64,000 nt of DNA from Burkholderia humptydooensis (GTDB lineage Bacteria; Pseudomonadota; Gammaproteobacteria; Burkholderiales; Burkholderiaceae): contig NZ_CP013380.1 in the NCBI RefSeq assembly GCF_001513745.1, forward strand, positions 1,364,001 through 1,428,000. The letters are read 5' to 3'. The translations under genes and the position numbers were made by a program. The notes beneath the pieces were generated by a model, which was not told the DNA's origin, did not search any database, and was given only the letters and a program-made list of their open reading frames with translations. Shown here piece after piece: positions 45,532-54,856 of the stretch. Position 1 is the first letter of the stretch. Every line of letters starts with the position of its first letter.

Positions 45532-45858
45532 TTACGCGATCGGCCAGCCCATCTGCTCGCGCGCCGCGTCGCTCATCATCTTCGGCGCCCACGGCGGCTC
45601 CCAGACGAGATCGACGTCGACGGGCAGCGCATCGGAGGTGGCGTCGCCGAGCGTCGCCTGCACGTCGTCGATCACGACGCCCGCCATCGGACAGGCGGGC
45701 GACGTCATCGTCATCGTCACGACGATGCGCTCTTCGGTGCGTTCGATCCGGTAGACGAGACCGAGGTCGACGATGTTGACGCCGATCTCCGGATCGATGA
45801 CGTCGCGCAGCGCGAGCTCGTCGGGCGTTTCGCTTCGGATTGCTGAGGCATTCGGCAT
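45532..45858 (-). CDS. DUF59/MIP18-family metal-sulfur cluster assembly protein
   Basis: This 108-aa single-domain protein (LALRDVIDPEIGVNIVDLGLVYRIE, MTSPACPMAGVVIDDV, DLVWEPPWAPKMMSDAAR) is related to SufT and PaaD. The conserved Cys sits in SPACPM. Such proteins help insert or transfer Fe-S clusters. The ATG at 45858 follows CCGGAGCAATC. It lies 80 bp after norB, so it is probably co-transcribed and may repair NO-damaged clusters. The stop is 34 bp before the membrane-protein gene. Confidence 0.88.
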   Translation of the reverse strand: MPNASAIRSETPDELALRDVIDPEIGVNIVDLGLVYRIERTEERIVVTMTMTSPACPMAGVVIDDVQATLGDATSDALPVDVDLVWEPPWAPKMMSDAAREQMGWPIA

Positions 45859-45938
45859 GATTGCTCCGGACGGAGGGAGGAGAGGAGGCCGGCGGGCCGT
45901 GCGATGCGCCCGGCCCGCCGGCGGCGCGAGAGCGGCGC

Positions 45939-48227
45939 TTACATGCGTTGCGCGGCCTGGCCGACGGCGCGCTCGTCGGGCTGCGGCGGCGCGGGCCGGC
46001 GCAGCAGGCGAAGCGCGAACCAGCCGAGATACAGCACGCCGAACGCGAACACGATGTCGCCCGGCACGCGCAGCCACACGAGCGCGTTCATGATCGGCGC
46101 GTGCACGACTTCCGGCGAGCGTGCGTACCAGAGGCCCTTCGTCACGCTCGCATACGCTTCATAGATGCCCGACGGCAGGATCGACACGAACACCATCATG
46201 AAGAGGCCGACGTTCAGCAGCCAGAACGCGGGCTTGAGCAGGCCGTCGCTCCACGCGCCGCGCGCCGACATGCCGCGCAGGCAGAACAGCATCAGGCCGA
46301 TGCCGAGCATCCCGTACACGCCGAACAGCGCGGCGTGGCCGTGCGCGGGCGTCATGTTCAGGCCCTGCACGTAGTAGAGCGAAATCGGCGGATTGATCGA
46401 GAAGCCGAGCAGGCCCGCGCCGACGGTATTCCACGCGCCCACCGCGACGAAGCAGAGGATCGCCCACTTGTACGACTGGATCCACGGCGCGGCGTGCGAC
46501 TTGCGATACGTCTGCCAGCCCTCGAAGCCGACGAGCGCGAGCGGCACCACTTCGCACGCGGAGAACACGGCGCCCACCGCGATGATCGACGTCGTCGTGC
46601 CGGTGAAGTACAGGTGGTGCAGCGTGCCGAGAATGCCGCCGAACAGGAACACGATCGTCTCCATCACGATCGCGCGGTTCGCGCTTTCGAAGCGGATGAG
46701 GCCGAGGCGCGCGAAGATGAGGGCGATCACCGCGGTCGCGAACACTTCGAAGAAGCCTTCGACCCACAGGTGCACGAGCCACCATCTCCAGTACTCGATC
46801 ATCGAGTAGTGCGTGTTTTGCCCCCACGCGAGCGACGACGCATAGAAGAGCCCGATGCACGCGGCGGACAGGAACACCATGCCGATCAGGCCGCGGCCTT
46901 CGGTCGCCTTGTTACGCAGCGCGGGCATCAGCGCGCGGCCCATCAGGAACAGCCAGAACAGCAGGCCGACGAAGAGCAGGATCTGCCAGACGCGGCCCAT
47001 GCTCGTGTACGCGAGGCCCTGATTGCCGATCCAGAACGAGAAGTTCGTGCCGAGATGCTTGAGCGAGCCGAGCCAGCCGGTGACGGTCGAGCCGACGACG
47101 ATGAAGATCAGCGCCCAGAACAGCACGTCGACGCCGAGCTTTTGCAGCTTCGGCTCGCGGCCGGACAGAAGCGGCGAAATGTAGAGGCCCGTCGCGAGCC
47201 ACGCGGTCGCGATCCAGCGGACGCCGAACTGCGTATGGATCGTGCGGCTCACGACCCACGGCATCACGTCCGCGAGCGGAATGCCGAAGAAGCTGTGGCC
47301 TTCCACCGCATAGTGCGCGGTGATCGCGCCCATGAAGACCTGCGTGAGCAGCAGGCCGATCACGACGTAGAAGTACTTCTTCGTCGCGCGCATCGACGGC
47401 GTCGGCTTCACGTTGAAGAGCGGATCGTTGGTCGGGACGGCGAGCGGCGCATCGTGCTCGCCGTGCGCGGTGTGATACCAGACCATCGCGGCGATCGCGC
47501 CGAGCAGGATGATCACGCTCGCGATCGACCACATGCCGTTCGCGGCGGTCGGGGTGTTGCCGACGAGCGGCTCGTGCGGCCAGTTGTTCGTATACGTGAT
47601 GCCCGTTTCGCCGGGACGGTCGGTCGTCGCCGACCACGCGGACCAGAAGAAGAACGACGCGAGCGCGGTGCGGTCGGCCGCGCCCGGCACCGAGCCTGCC
47701 GTCATCGCGTACTGGTCGCGCAGCGTGTCGAGTGACGGATCGGCGCCGAACAATGCTTCGTAGTGCCCGGCGACCCGCTGCGCCGCCGCCGCGCGCGCAT
47801 CCGACAGCGTGAGGCGATCGTTCGCGGCGTCATAGCGGTTCGCGCGCATTTCATGCTTCAGGCGCGCATCGAGCATGCCTTGCTGATCGACGGGCAGCTT
47901 CTCGTACGGCGCGCCGAATTGCTGGCGCGCCCACGCGTCGCGCAGCTCGAGCGCTTCGCGATGCAGCCAGTCCGCCGACCAGTCCGGCGCGACGTAGCTG
48001 CCGTGCCCCCAGACGGTGCCGAGTTGCTGGCCGCCCGATGCGAGCCAGACCTGCTGACCGAGCCTGATCTGCTCGCCAGTGAAAATGACGCGCCCATTTT
48101 CGCTGACGACCGTGTTCGGTATCGGCGGCGCGGCGAGATAGATGTCTCTGCCGAGCCATAGCAGGACGGCGAATGACGCGAGGCAGACGAGCCCGAGCCA
48201 TGCCCATGAACGACGTGTGGAGCGCAT
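45939..48227 (-). CDS. norB: quinol-dependent nitric oxide reductase (qNor type)
   Basis: This 762-aa heme-copper superfamily enzyme reduces 2 NO to N2O with quinol electrons. The N-terminal extension (residues ~30-250: TVVSENGRVIFTGEQIRLGQQVWLASGG) is a NorC-like domain without the CxxCH heme motif, which marks qNor rather than cNor. Core helices carry HTQFGVRWIATAWLATGLY, EYWRWWLVHLWVEGFFEVFATAVIAL (His and Glu of the FeB site), and HHLYFTGTTT. The ATG 48227 follows AAGGAGAGAGG. A putative NsrR dyad lies 76-98 bp upstream. No norC, norQ or norD is present. Confidence 0.95.
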   Translation of the reverse strand: MRSTRRSWAWLGLVCLASFAVLLWLGRDIYLAAPPIPNTVVSENGRVIFTGEQIRLGQQVWLASGGQQLGTVWGHGSYVAPDWSADWLHREALELRDAWARQQFGAPYEKLPVDQQGMLDARLKHEMRANRYDAANDRLTLSDARAAAAQRVAGHYEALFGADPSLDTLRDQYAMTAGSVPGAADRTALASFFFWSAWSATTDRPGETGITYTNNWPHEPLVGNTPTAANGMWSIASVIILLGAIAAMVWYHTAHGEHDAPLAVPTNDPLFNVKPTPSMRATKKYFYVVIGLLLTQVFMGAITAHYAVEGHSFFGIPLADVMPWVVSRTIHTQFGVRWIATAWLATGLYISPLLSGREPKLQKLGVDVLFWALIFIVVGSTVTGWLGSLKHLGTNFSFWIGNQGLAYTSMGRVWQILLFVGLLFWLFLMGRALMPALRNKATEGRGLIGMVFLSAACIGLFYASSLAWGQNTHYSMIEYWRWWLVHLWVEGFFEVFATAVIALIFARLGLIRFESANRAIVMETIVFLFGGILGTLHHLYFTGTTTSIIAVGAVFSACEVVPLALVGFEGWQTYRKSHAAPWIQSYKWAILCFVAVGAWNTVGAGLLGFSINPPISLYYVQGLNMTPAHGHAALFGVYGMLGIGLMLFCLRGMSARGAWSDGLLKPAFWLLNVGLFMMVFVSILPSGIYEAYASVTKGLWYARSPEVVHAPIMNALVWLRVPGDIVFAFGVLYLGWFALRLLRRPAPPQPDERAVGQAAQRM

Positions 48228-48724
48228 GACCTCTCTCCTTTCAAGAGGGTGAATGTGGAGAAAAACGTTCAATGCGACGGTGGCGCGACAGGCCGTCGAT
48301 TAAACATGTGCAAAGAATGTATGTTTTGGCGGATGGTATGAGACGGCCATGCGCTTGTAAAGGCTCGATGCCGCGACAGGGCGGCGCGACGGCGTTGCGC
48401 GCCGCATCGCGCGGGCCGCTCAGGCGCGCCGATATTGGGCCGCCGGGCGTGGCGGGAAAGGCGGCGTGTCAATTGGTCGCGGGCGGGCGCGACGTCGCGG
48501 CGCGAGGTATGGCGGCGATGGGCGCGCGTGCGACGTGAGCGCCGTGTATGCCAGGGACGGCGGCGTTTCGCGGTCGGAAAAAGCGCGATTCAGGCGAGGC
48601 GGTTGCGGTCGTTCAGCGCGAGAGGGGCGAAGCAATGCGGGCGAAGCAACGAAACGCGAACGCAAAGCGTCGCGGCGTCCGCGCGCCGGGCCGCCGTGGG
48701 GCGGCGTCCCGGCGCGTCATCGAA
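48228..48724. other. norB upstream region
   Basis: No gene is seen in these 497 bp. They hold the NsrR-like dyad at 48303-48325. Open frames on both strands are Arg-rich shadows. Confidence 0.5.
48303..48325. promoter_or_regulatory. putative NsrR operator upstream of norB
   Basis: AACATGTGC-AAAGA-ATGTATGTT agrees with the nnrS site at 15 of 23 positions, has the same spacer length, and is itself a dyad (AACAT against ATGTT). Confidence 0.6.
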
Positions 48725-49891
48725 TCATGGCGTGTTCGCGATCGCCAGATTCGCGAGCACCTTCTGCCGGATCGACGGCTTGATGTTCGATTGCGCCATG
48801 TCCGCGCCGTAGTGCGCAACGACCCGCGGATTCATCACCCGGAACCACAGCGGCGGCACGTACGCGAGCAGGATCATCGCCGCGTAGCCGGCGGGCAACT
48901 GCGGCGAATCGTCGAAGTGCCGCAGCGCCTGATACGAGCGCGTCGGATTCGCGTGATGATCGGCGTGGCGTTGCAGTTGATAGAGGAACAGGTTCGTCAC
49001 GACGTGGTTGCTGTTCCACGAATGCTGCGGCGTGCAGCGCTCGTAGCGTCCGGTCGGCAACTGCTTGCGGCCGAGTCCGTAATGCTCGACATAGTTCACG
49101 ACCTCGAGCAGCGACGCGCCGTAGGCCGCCTGGATCAGCAGGAACGGCGCCACCTTCGCGCCGCCGAACGCGATCGCGGCGCTCCATAGCGCGACCGTCA
49201 TCGCCCATGCCTGCAGCACCTCGTTGCGCCACGACCAGACCGGGCGGCCGCCTCGCGCGAGACGCTCCCGCTCGAGCCGCCAGGCGGAGGCGATGCTGCC
49301 CGTCACGGTGCGCGGCAGGAACGCCCAGAACGATTCGCCGTAGCGCGCGCTCGCGGGATCGTTCGGCGTCGCGACGCGCACGTGGTGCCCGCGATTGTGC
49401 TCGACGAAGAAGTGGCCGTACGCGACGGGCGCGAGCGTGATCTTCGCGAGCCAGCGCTCGAGCGGGCTCGTCTTGTGGCCGAGCTCGTGCGCGGTGTTGA
49501 TCGAAATGCCGGTCGCCGCGCCGAGCGAGAGCGCGAAGCCGAGATAGTCGTACCATGCGAGCGGCTTCGTGCCGACGATCCAGATCGCGCCCGCGAATGC
49601 GACGTAGACAACGAAGGTCGCGAGATAGACGACATGGCGATAGTAGCGGTCGCTTTCGAGCCGGGGCACGATCGATTCGGGCGGATTCTCGCTGTCGACG
49701 CCGATCAGCAGATCGAGCACCGGAATGACGCCGAACGCGAAGAGCGGCCCGAACCACCAGAAGATATGCCAGCCTGTCGACAGCGCGAGGAGCGCGGCGA
49801 GGAGCGGCAGCGTGATCGTCAGCGCGCCGAGCAGCCACCAATAGCGTTTCGTGTCGGTCCAGTCGGCCGACGCCGGTTGCCGGATTGCCAT
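48725..49891 (-). CDS. AlkB-like membrane non-heme di-iron hydroxylase (alkane 1-monooxygenase family)
   Basis: This 388-aa integral membrane protein has all AlkB histidine boxes: NTAHELGHKTSPLERWLAK, EHNRGHHVRVATPNDPASAR, the NYVEHYGLGR signature and LQRHADHHANP. About six hydrophobic spans are present. AlkB enzymes hydroxylate terminal carbons of alkanes or alkyl chains using O2 and rubredoxin electrons. The start ATG 49891 follows GGAGGGAGACA. No rubredoxin gene is nearby. Substrate cannot be told from sequence. Confidence 0.9.
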   Translation of the reverse strand: MAIRQPASADWTDTKRYWWLLGALTITLPLLAALLALSTGWHIFWWFGPLFAFGVIPVLDLLIGVDSENPPESIVPRLESDRYYRHVVYLATFVVYVAFAGAIWIVGTKPLAWYDYLGFALSLGAATGISINTAHELGHKTSPLERWLAKITLAPVAYGHFFVEHNRGHHVRVATPNDPASARYGESFWAFLPRTVTGSIASAWRLERERLARGGRPVWSWRNEVLQAWAMTVALWSAAIAFGGAKVAPFLLIQAAYGASLLEVVNYVEHYGLGRKQLPTGRYERCTPQHSWNSNHVVTNLFLYQLQRHADHHANPTRSYQALRHFDDSPQLPAGYAAMILLAYVPPLWFRVMNPRVVAHYGADMAQSNIKPSIRQKVLANLAIANTP

Positions 49892-50250
49892 TGTCTCCCT
49901 CCATGTCGGGTACCGATTTTGTTGCGCTCCGATCGATCGCTTGCGCAAGCGATCGCCGTTCGCGCCGACGGGTTCATGCCCGTTGCGCTGATTTATACGT
50001 GTTCAATTATCGTTCAGCCAAACATTCGGAATAGGGCGCGGCCTCCAAACATCGGCGCGGCCGGCAGGCGTTGCGATACCGCTTGCGTCGGGGGTCGATT
50101 CAAACGTCCGCGTATTCCATGATTGCCGAACGGACGACGCGTAAAACCGAGGGTAATTCCGTAAATTTTGGGGGGGCGGTGCACGAAGCTTGAGCGCGCG
50201 GCGCCGCGCCCGATACGGTCGGTCCGCGTTGACTTTGTTTCGTTTGTCTT
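49892..50250. other. gene-free stretch between alkB-like gene and photolyase remnant
   Basis: No convincing gene or RNA is seen. The region is locally AT-richer around 49990-50035 and probably holds promoters of the alkB-like gene. Confidence 0.5.
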
Positions 50251-51044
50251 TCATCGAAGTCCGTCCGTTGTCTTCATCCGTCCCGGCCGCGCCCGCCGTC
50301 GTCGGGTTTCGCGATGATCTGCGCGTGTACCGTCATCCCGCGCTCGCGCGTGCCGCCGAGTCGGGGCGCCCCGTGATCGAGCTCGACGCGCTCGGGCTCG
50401 AGCCGAGCGCCCGGACTGGGCGGGCGGTTTGCGCGAAGCGTGGCGTTTCGGCGAGGACGCGCGCACCGCGCGGCGACGCAGGCGGATCTCGACACGTTTC
50501 TGAGCGAGCTCGGCTGGCGGGAGTTTTGCTGGGCTCAGCCCTATCGTTTTCCGGACCTGCCGCGCCGCAGCCTGCGTCACACGCTCGACGGGATGCCGTG
50601 GCGCGACGATCCCGCCGCGCTCGCCGCGTGGCGGCGCGGCGCAACGGGTTATCCGTTCGTCGATGCCGGCATGCGCGAGCTCCGGGCGACGGGCGGGATG
50701 CACAATCGCGCGCGGACGGTTTGCACGTCGTTCCTCGTCAAGCATCTGCTGATCGACTGGCGGGTGGGCGACGCGTGGTTCCGGGACACGCTCGTCGACG
50801 CGGACGCCGCGCCGTACTTCCGGATCTTCAATCCGGTCGCGCAGGGGAGGCGGTTCGATCCGGACGGCGCCTACGTGCGGCGCTGAGCGTCCGAACTGGC
50901 CGGCTTGCCGCCGGCCGCGCTCCGCGAGCCCTGGGCCGCGCCGCCCGCGCAGCTCGCCGCGGCGGGCGTGCGGCTCGGCGACACCTATCCGATGCCGATC
51001 GTCGCGCACGACGCCGCGCGCCGGCGCACGACGCCGCGCGCTCG
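50251..51044 (+). pseudogene. decayed DNA photolyase/cryptochrome gene
   Basis: Three collinear pieces of a photolyase are visible. Near 50284-50400, in one frame, is an N-terminal piece (VVGFRDDLRVYRHPALARAAESGRP). From about 50440 to 50883, in another frame, is the FAD-binding C-terminal half: FLSELGWREFCW, GMPWRDDPAALAAWRRGATGYPFVDAGMRELRATGGMHNRARTVCTSFLVKHLLIDWRVGDAWFRDTLVD, YFRIFNPVAQGRRFDPDGAYVRR. At 50884 a TGA replaces the Trp that normally follows YVRR, and the same frame continues ELAGLPPAALREPW...LGDTYPMPIVAHDAAR. Roughly 150-200 codons are missing between the first two pieces. It cannot make an active enzyme. Confidence 0.85.
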
Positions 51045-51198
51045 ACTCCATTTGCGACAACCCGATGAAGCCGGTGCTGGAGCATTTAATCTTTTGTAAT
51101 TAATTCGTCTGCAATAATCCGGGAAGAGCGCATTTTTTATCTTTTTCAGTGGTTAAACTCTCACCTCGTGCCAAAGGGAGTTTGAAAGAGGCTAACGC

Positions 51199-51801
51199 AT
51201 GGACATGATGGGCGGTTTTCCGCCGGAGGCGGTCGCTCCGGTCGTATGGATGACGGGGCTGCCGGGGGCCGGCAAGACGACGACGGCGAACGCGCTGCTG
51301 AACCGGCTGATCGAGGGCGGCGCGAAGGCGGTCGTGCTCGACGGCGATGCGCTGCGCGCCGGCCTTTGCGCCGATCTCGGCTTTTCCGACGCCGACCGGC
51401 TGGAGAACATCCGCCGCTTCGCGCACGTCGCCAAGCTGTTCCAGCGCGAAGGCTATGTCGTGATCGTCGCGACGATCTCGCCGCTGCAGGCGCATCGCGA
51501 TCTCGCGCGCTCGATCGTCGGGAAAGGCTTCTTCGAGGCCTACGTGGCGACGTCGCTCGAAGTGTGCCGCTCGCGCGACCCGAAGGGGATGTACGCGCGC
51601 GCCGAGCAGGGGCGGCTGATGCAGTTCACGGGCGTGTCGGGCGCGTACGAGCCGCCCGTGGCTCCCGATATCCTGATCGACACGACGAACTGCAGCGTCG
51701 CTTTTTCGCTCGCCGAAGTCATGGCGCAGCTTGCGCGGCTGAACGCGTTGCCGGCGCAACTCGCCGCCGCCGCATCCGCGCCCGCCACGGCGCTCGGCTG
51801 A
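51199..51801 (+). CDS. cysC: adenylylsulfate (APS) kinase
   Basis: This 200-aa P-loop kinase phosphorylates APS to PAPS. Seen are Walker A GLPGAGKTT (residues 20-28), LDGDALRAGLCADLGFSDADRLENIRR, FEAYVATSLEVCRSRDPKGMYARA, and APDILIDT. It has a ~20-residue Ala-rich tail. The ATG 51199 follows AAGAGGCTAACGC. It stands alone, with no cysD, cysN or sulfotransferase gene nearby, so it is unlikely to be the main sulfate-assimilation copy and may supply PAPS for a sulfated product. Confidence 0.9.
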   Translation: MDMMGGFPPEAVAPVVWMTGLPGAGKTTTANALLNRLIEGGAKAVVLDGDALRAGLCADLGFSDADRLENIRRFAHVAKLFQREGYVVIVATISPLQAHRDLARSIVGKGFFEAYVATSLEVCRSRDPKGMYARAEQGRLMQFTGVSGAYEPPVAPDILIDTTNCSVAFSLAEVMAQLARLNALPAQLAAAASAPATALG

Positions 51802-52466
51802 CGGACGTTCGATTCGCGACGCGCGGGGGCTCGCTTGCCGCCCGCGCAGCGGATCACGCGGCGCATTCCCGGCGCTTGCCGCAGCGCTCGTTTTCCTGCT
51901 CGTTCCCGTTCGATCGCGCGCCGCCGGCAGGCGTGTCGCGCTGTCCGTCGGCAGACGTTCGTCATCTGCCGACTCGCACGCGGCGCGCGTCATTCAACTG
52001 ACGAATGCGTCGCGCGTGCCTCGCGTCGCAATGCGCCGATTTACTTTTTGGTTAAAAATTGCGATATCACACAAGCCGCACTCGCTGCGCGTGTCGATGC
52101 ACCCATTATCTTTCGCCCACTTTTCACTCGCTTTTCGCCCGCTCCGCCGATGCCTGCACAAAGGCTTTTTTGAGATGTTCTGGCGTCGCGCGTGAATAAT
52201 CCGAGCAAGCATTGAGCGATTTCTTCGGCTATTCGAGCAGCGTATGGGGCCGTTTTGGGGAATGAAAAAATCTCATTTGCCCGAAGGTCGCCGCGCATGT
52301 GTAATTCGAATCGCATTACACGAAAACGCAAACCGCATAAGCACAATCAATCATAAATACATGCTGATCATTCGGGCCGGTTGATCTTGCCTCGCATTGC
52401 CGCGTCGGGCGCGGCGCATCGTACCGCTACGCGAGAAACTTCGGCTTGCCCGAGCATGGAGGTCCG
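51802..52466. other. long gene-free region upstream of the LuxR gene
   Basis: These 665 bp hold no convincing gene. Positions 52040-52360 are clearly AT-richer than the surroundings and probably carry a promoter. No lux-box-like dyad was recognised. Confidence 0.5.
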
Positions 52467-53192
52467 ATGAGGGCGGCGATGGGGAATTGGGCAGAGGATC
52501 TGCTGGCGGGGCTCGACAGCGCACGATCCGAGGAAGAGGCGTTTCGGAGCATCGAAACCGCGACGACGGCCCTCGATTTCGAATACTGCGCATACGGGCT
52601 GCGCGTGCCCTGGCCGCTGTCCAGGCCGCGCATCGAGACGCGCAGCAATTTTCCCGAGCAATGGAAGCGGCGCTACGTCGAGGCGGGTTTTCTCGACATC
52701 GATCCGATCCTCGCGCACGGCCGCCGATCGCAGCAGCCGGTCGTCCTGAGCGAGACGCTGTTTGCGTCCTCGCATCAGATGTGGGTCGAGGCGCAGTCGT
52801 TCGGACTGCGGTTCGGCTGGGCGCAATCGAGCTTCGACGCATACGGCGGCATGGGCATGCTCGCGCTCGTCCGCTCGCGCGGGCCGGTGACGGAGGCGGA
52901 GCTCGACGCGAAGGAATACCGGATGCGCTGGCTCGTGCGCACCGCGCACGCCGCGCTCGGCCGCATGATGTTGCCGAAGCTGATGGCGGACCCGGAGCGC
53001 GGGCTGACCGAGCGTGAGGTCGAGGTGCTCAAATGGGCGGCGGACGGCAAGACGTCCGGCGAGATCTCGAAGATCCTCGCGATTTCCGTCGATACGGTGA
53101 ACTTCCACGTGAAGAACGCGATCCTGAAGCTCAGGACCGCGAACAAGACCGCGGCCGTCGTGCGCGCGGCGATGCTCGGGTTGTTGAGTTGA
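52467..53192 (+). CDS. LuxR-family quorum-sensing regulator (LuxR solo)
   Basis: This 241-aa protein has an N-terminal autoinducer-binding domain (residues ~15-165) and a C-terminal GerE helix-turn-helix (LTEREVEVLKWAADGKTSGEISKILAISVDTVNFHVKNAILKL). Acyl-homoserine-lactone pocket residues appear intact: W-x3-Y in WKRRYVEAGF, D-x-D-P in LDIDPIL, MWVEAQSFGL and a conserved Gly. The start is ATG 52467 with GGAGGT upstream (an in-frame TTG lies at 52446). No luxI synthase is in the window, so it is an orphan receptor, perhaps for signals made elsewhere. The downstream hydrolase and PPTase may be targets. Confidence 0.9.
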   Translation: MRAAMGNWAEDLLAGLDSARSEEEAFRSIETATTALDFEYCAYGLRVPWPLSRPRIETRSNFPEQWKRRYVEAGFLDIDPILAHGRRSQQPVVLSETLFASSHQMWVEAQSFGLRFGWAQSSFDAYGGMGMLALVRSRGPVTEAELDAKEYRMRWLVRTAHAALGRMMLPKLMADPERGLTEREVEVLKWAADGKTSGEISKILAISVDTVNFHVKNAILKLRTANKTAAVVRAAMLGLLS

Positions 53193-53746
53193 GCGGGGGC
53201 GGGCAAAGCCCGGCGTACCGGTACGCCGCCGCAACCCGGCATCGGGCGACGATTCCGGCCGGCGGCGTTCGGCGCACCGCGCCGCGTCGTGCGTTTCGGC
53301 GTCCGCGCAATATCGCCACCGTTCGCTCGCGGCTCGGGACGGCAGGTATGGGCCGGCGCATATTGGGTCGCGCGCGCGTTCCGCTCACCGCGCGCCGCCG
53401 TTTCCCGACCGGGCGCGGCTCGCTGCCGGCTTCGCGCAAATCGAGTAACGTATCGTTGCTGCGTCGCGGCGGCCATTCAGGCGGCGGCCATTCGGGCCAT
53501 TCGGGCCATTCGGCCGTGCGATGTCCGCGCGGCGATATCCGGGGCCGCAGCAATGCGGAACCTGAGCGGACGGCGGCGCATCGGCGCGCGTCGCCGTGCC
53601 CGCGCGGCGTCGCAGCATCGCGATGCCGCCCGATTGCGGCGGGCGATCGACGGACGTGCATCCGCCGGTCCGCGGCCGACTGACGAGAGCGGACGGCCGC
53701 GCGGCGCCCCGCCCCGACAAATCGAAGATATAAGGAGACGATAGAT
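53193..53746. other. gene-free region between luxR and the hydrolase gene
   Basis: No gene is seen in these 554 bp. They contain a 9-bp tandem repeat (53486-53512) and a ribosome site (AAGGAGACGATAG) for the next gene. Confidence 0.5.
53486..53512. repeat. 9-bp tandem repeat, three copies
   Basis: GGCCATTCG occurs three times in exact tandem, preceded by a partial copy (GGCCATTCA at 53471). It lies in non-coding DNA upstream of the hydrolase gene, a candidate length-variable locus. Confidence 0.9.
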
Positions 53747-54757
53747 ATGCCGGACCCGCAACCCGACGCCATTCCGCCCGAGCCCTTCATCGCGCCCGCC
53801 GCCGACGGCTTTCCCGTGCGCGGTTTCGCGTGGCGGCATCGCGGCCCTGCGGCGGGCAGGCCGGTGACGGTCGTCAATTGCGCGACGTCCGTGCGCTGCC
53901 GCTATTACTTCCGCTTCGCCGCGTATCTGTTCAGCCACGGCAGCGACGTGCTCGTCTACGACTATCGCGGCATCGGCGAATCGCGGCCCGCCTCGCTCGC
54001 CGGCTTTCACGCGACCTGGCTCGACTGGGGCCGCCTCGATTGCGACGCGGTGCTGCAATATGCGGCGCGCACGTTTGCAGGCCAGCCAGTCGACGTCGTC
54101 GCGCACAGCGTCGGCGGCGTCGTGCTCGGGCTCGCGGCGTCGAATCCGCTCGTGCGCCGCGTGCTCACGGTCGGCTCGCAATATGCGTACTGGCGCGATT
54201 ACGCGGGCTCGCACCGGCTGCGGATGCTGATCAAATGGCATCTCGCGATGCCGGTTCTCGCACGCGTGTTCGGCTACGTTCCGGCCAAGCGGCTCGGCTG
54301 GATGGAGGATACGCCGCGCGGCGTCGCGCTGTCGTGGAGCCGCAGCCGGCCGCGCTTCGAGGACGCGTACGTGCGCGCGCCGCTCGACGAGACGCCCGAC
54401 GCGCGGCGCGAGCTCGTCGAGCGCTTCACGCGCCTCACCGCGCCGATGCTCGCGATCGGCCTGTCGGACGACGAGTTCGGCAGCGTCGAGGCGGTCGAAC
54501 GCCTGCTCGGCTATTACACGCGCAGCGCGGTCACGCATCTGCGGATCGCGCCCGAGCAGATCGGCGCGGCGTCGATCGGGCATTTCGCGTTCTTCCACAG
54601 CCGCTTCGAACCGACGCTCTGGCCGATCGCGCTCGGCTGGCTGAAGACGGGCGCGCTCGCGCCCGGGACGCCGGGCGACGTCTATCGGCAGTCGTCCCCG
54701 CCCGAGCGCGGGCTCGCGGCGCGCGACGAAGCGGCAGGACGGACGGCCGCGGGCTGA
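53747..54757 (+). CDS. alpha/beta-fold hydrolase
   Basis: This 336-aa protein has the nucleophile elbow DVVAHSVGGVVLGLAA (Ser in AHSVGG), the oxyanion strand VTVVNCATSVRCRYYFRFAAYL, YDYRGIGESRPASL, and a likely acid/His pair (IGLSDDEFGSVEAVE; SIGHFAFFHSRF). It resembles COG4757-type predicted esterases. The start ATG is fixed by AAGGAGACGATAG. It is followed by a PPTase gene 99 bp downstream, hinting at a role in polyketide or lipid metabolism. Substrate unknown. The last ~30 residues are low-complexity. Confidence 0.85.
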   Translation: MPDPQPDAIPPEPFIAPAADGFPVRGFAWRHRGPAAGRPVTVVNCATSVRCRYYFRFAAYLFSHGSDVLVYDYRGIGESRPASLAGFHATWLDWGRLDCDAVLQYAARTFAGQPVDVVAHSVGGVVLGLAASNPLVRRVLTVGSQYAYWRDYAGSHRLRMLIKWHLAMPVLARVFGYVPAKRLGWMEDTPRGVALSWSRSRPRFEDAYVRAPLDETPDARRELVERFTRLTAPMLAIGLSDDEFGSVEAVERLLGYYTRSAVTHLRIAPEQIGAASIGHFAFFHSRFEPTLWPIALGWLKTGALAPGTPGDVYRQSSPPERGLAARDEAAGRTAAG

Positions 54758-54856
54758 GCGGCGCGAGAGACGGCCGCGGCCGGCTGCGGCCGGCGCGCGC
54801 GAAGATCCGTTACCATCGAGCGCTTTCCACCGCCTGCACGACGTGCACCGCCGCCG

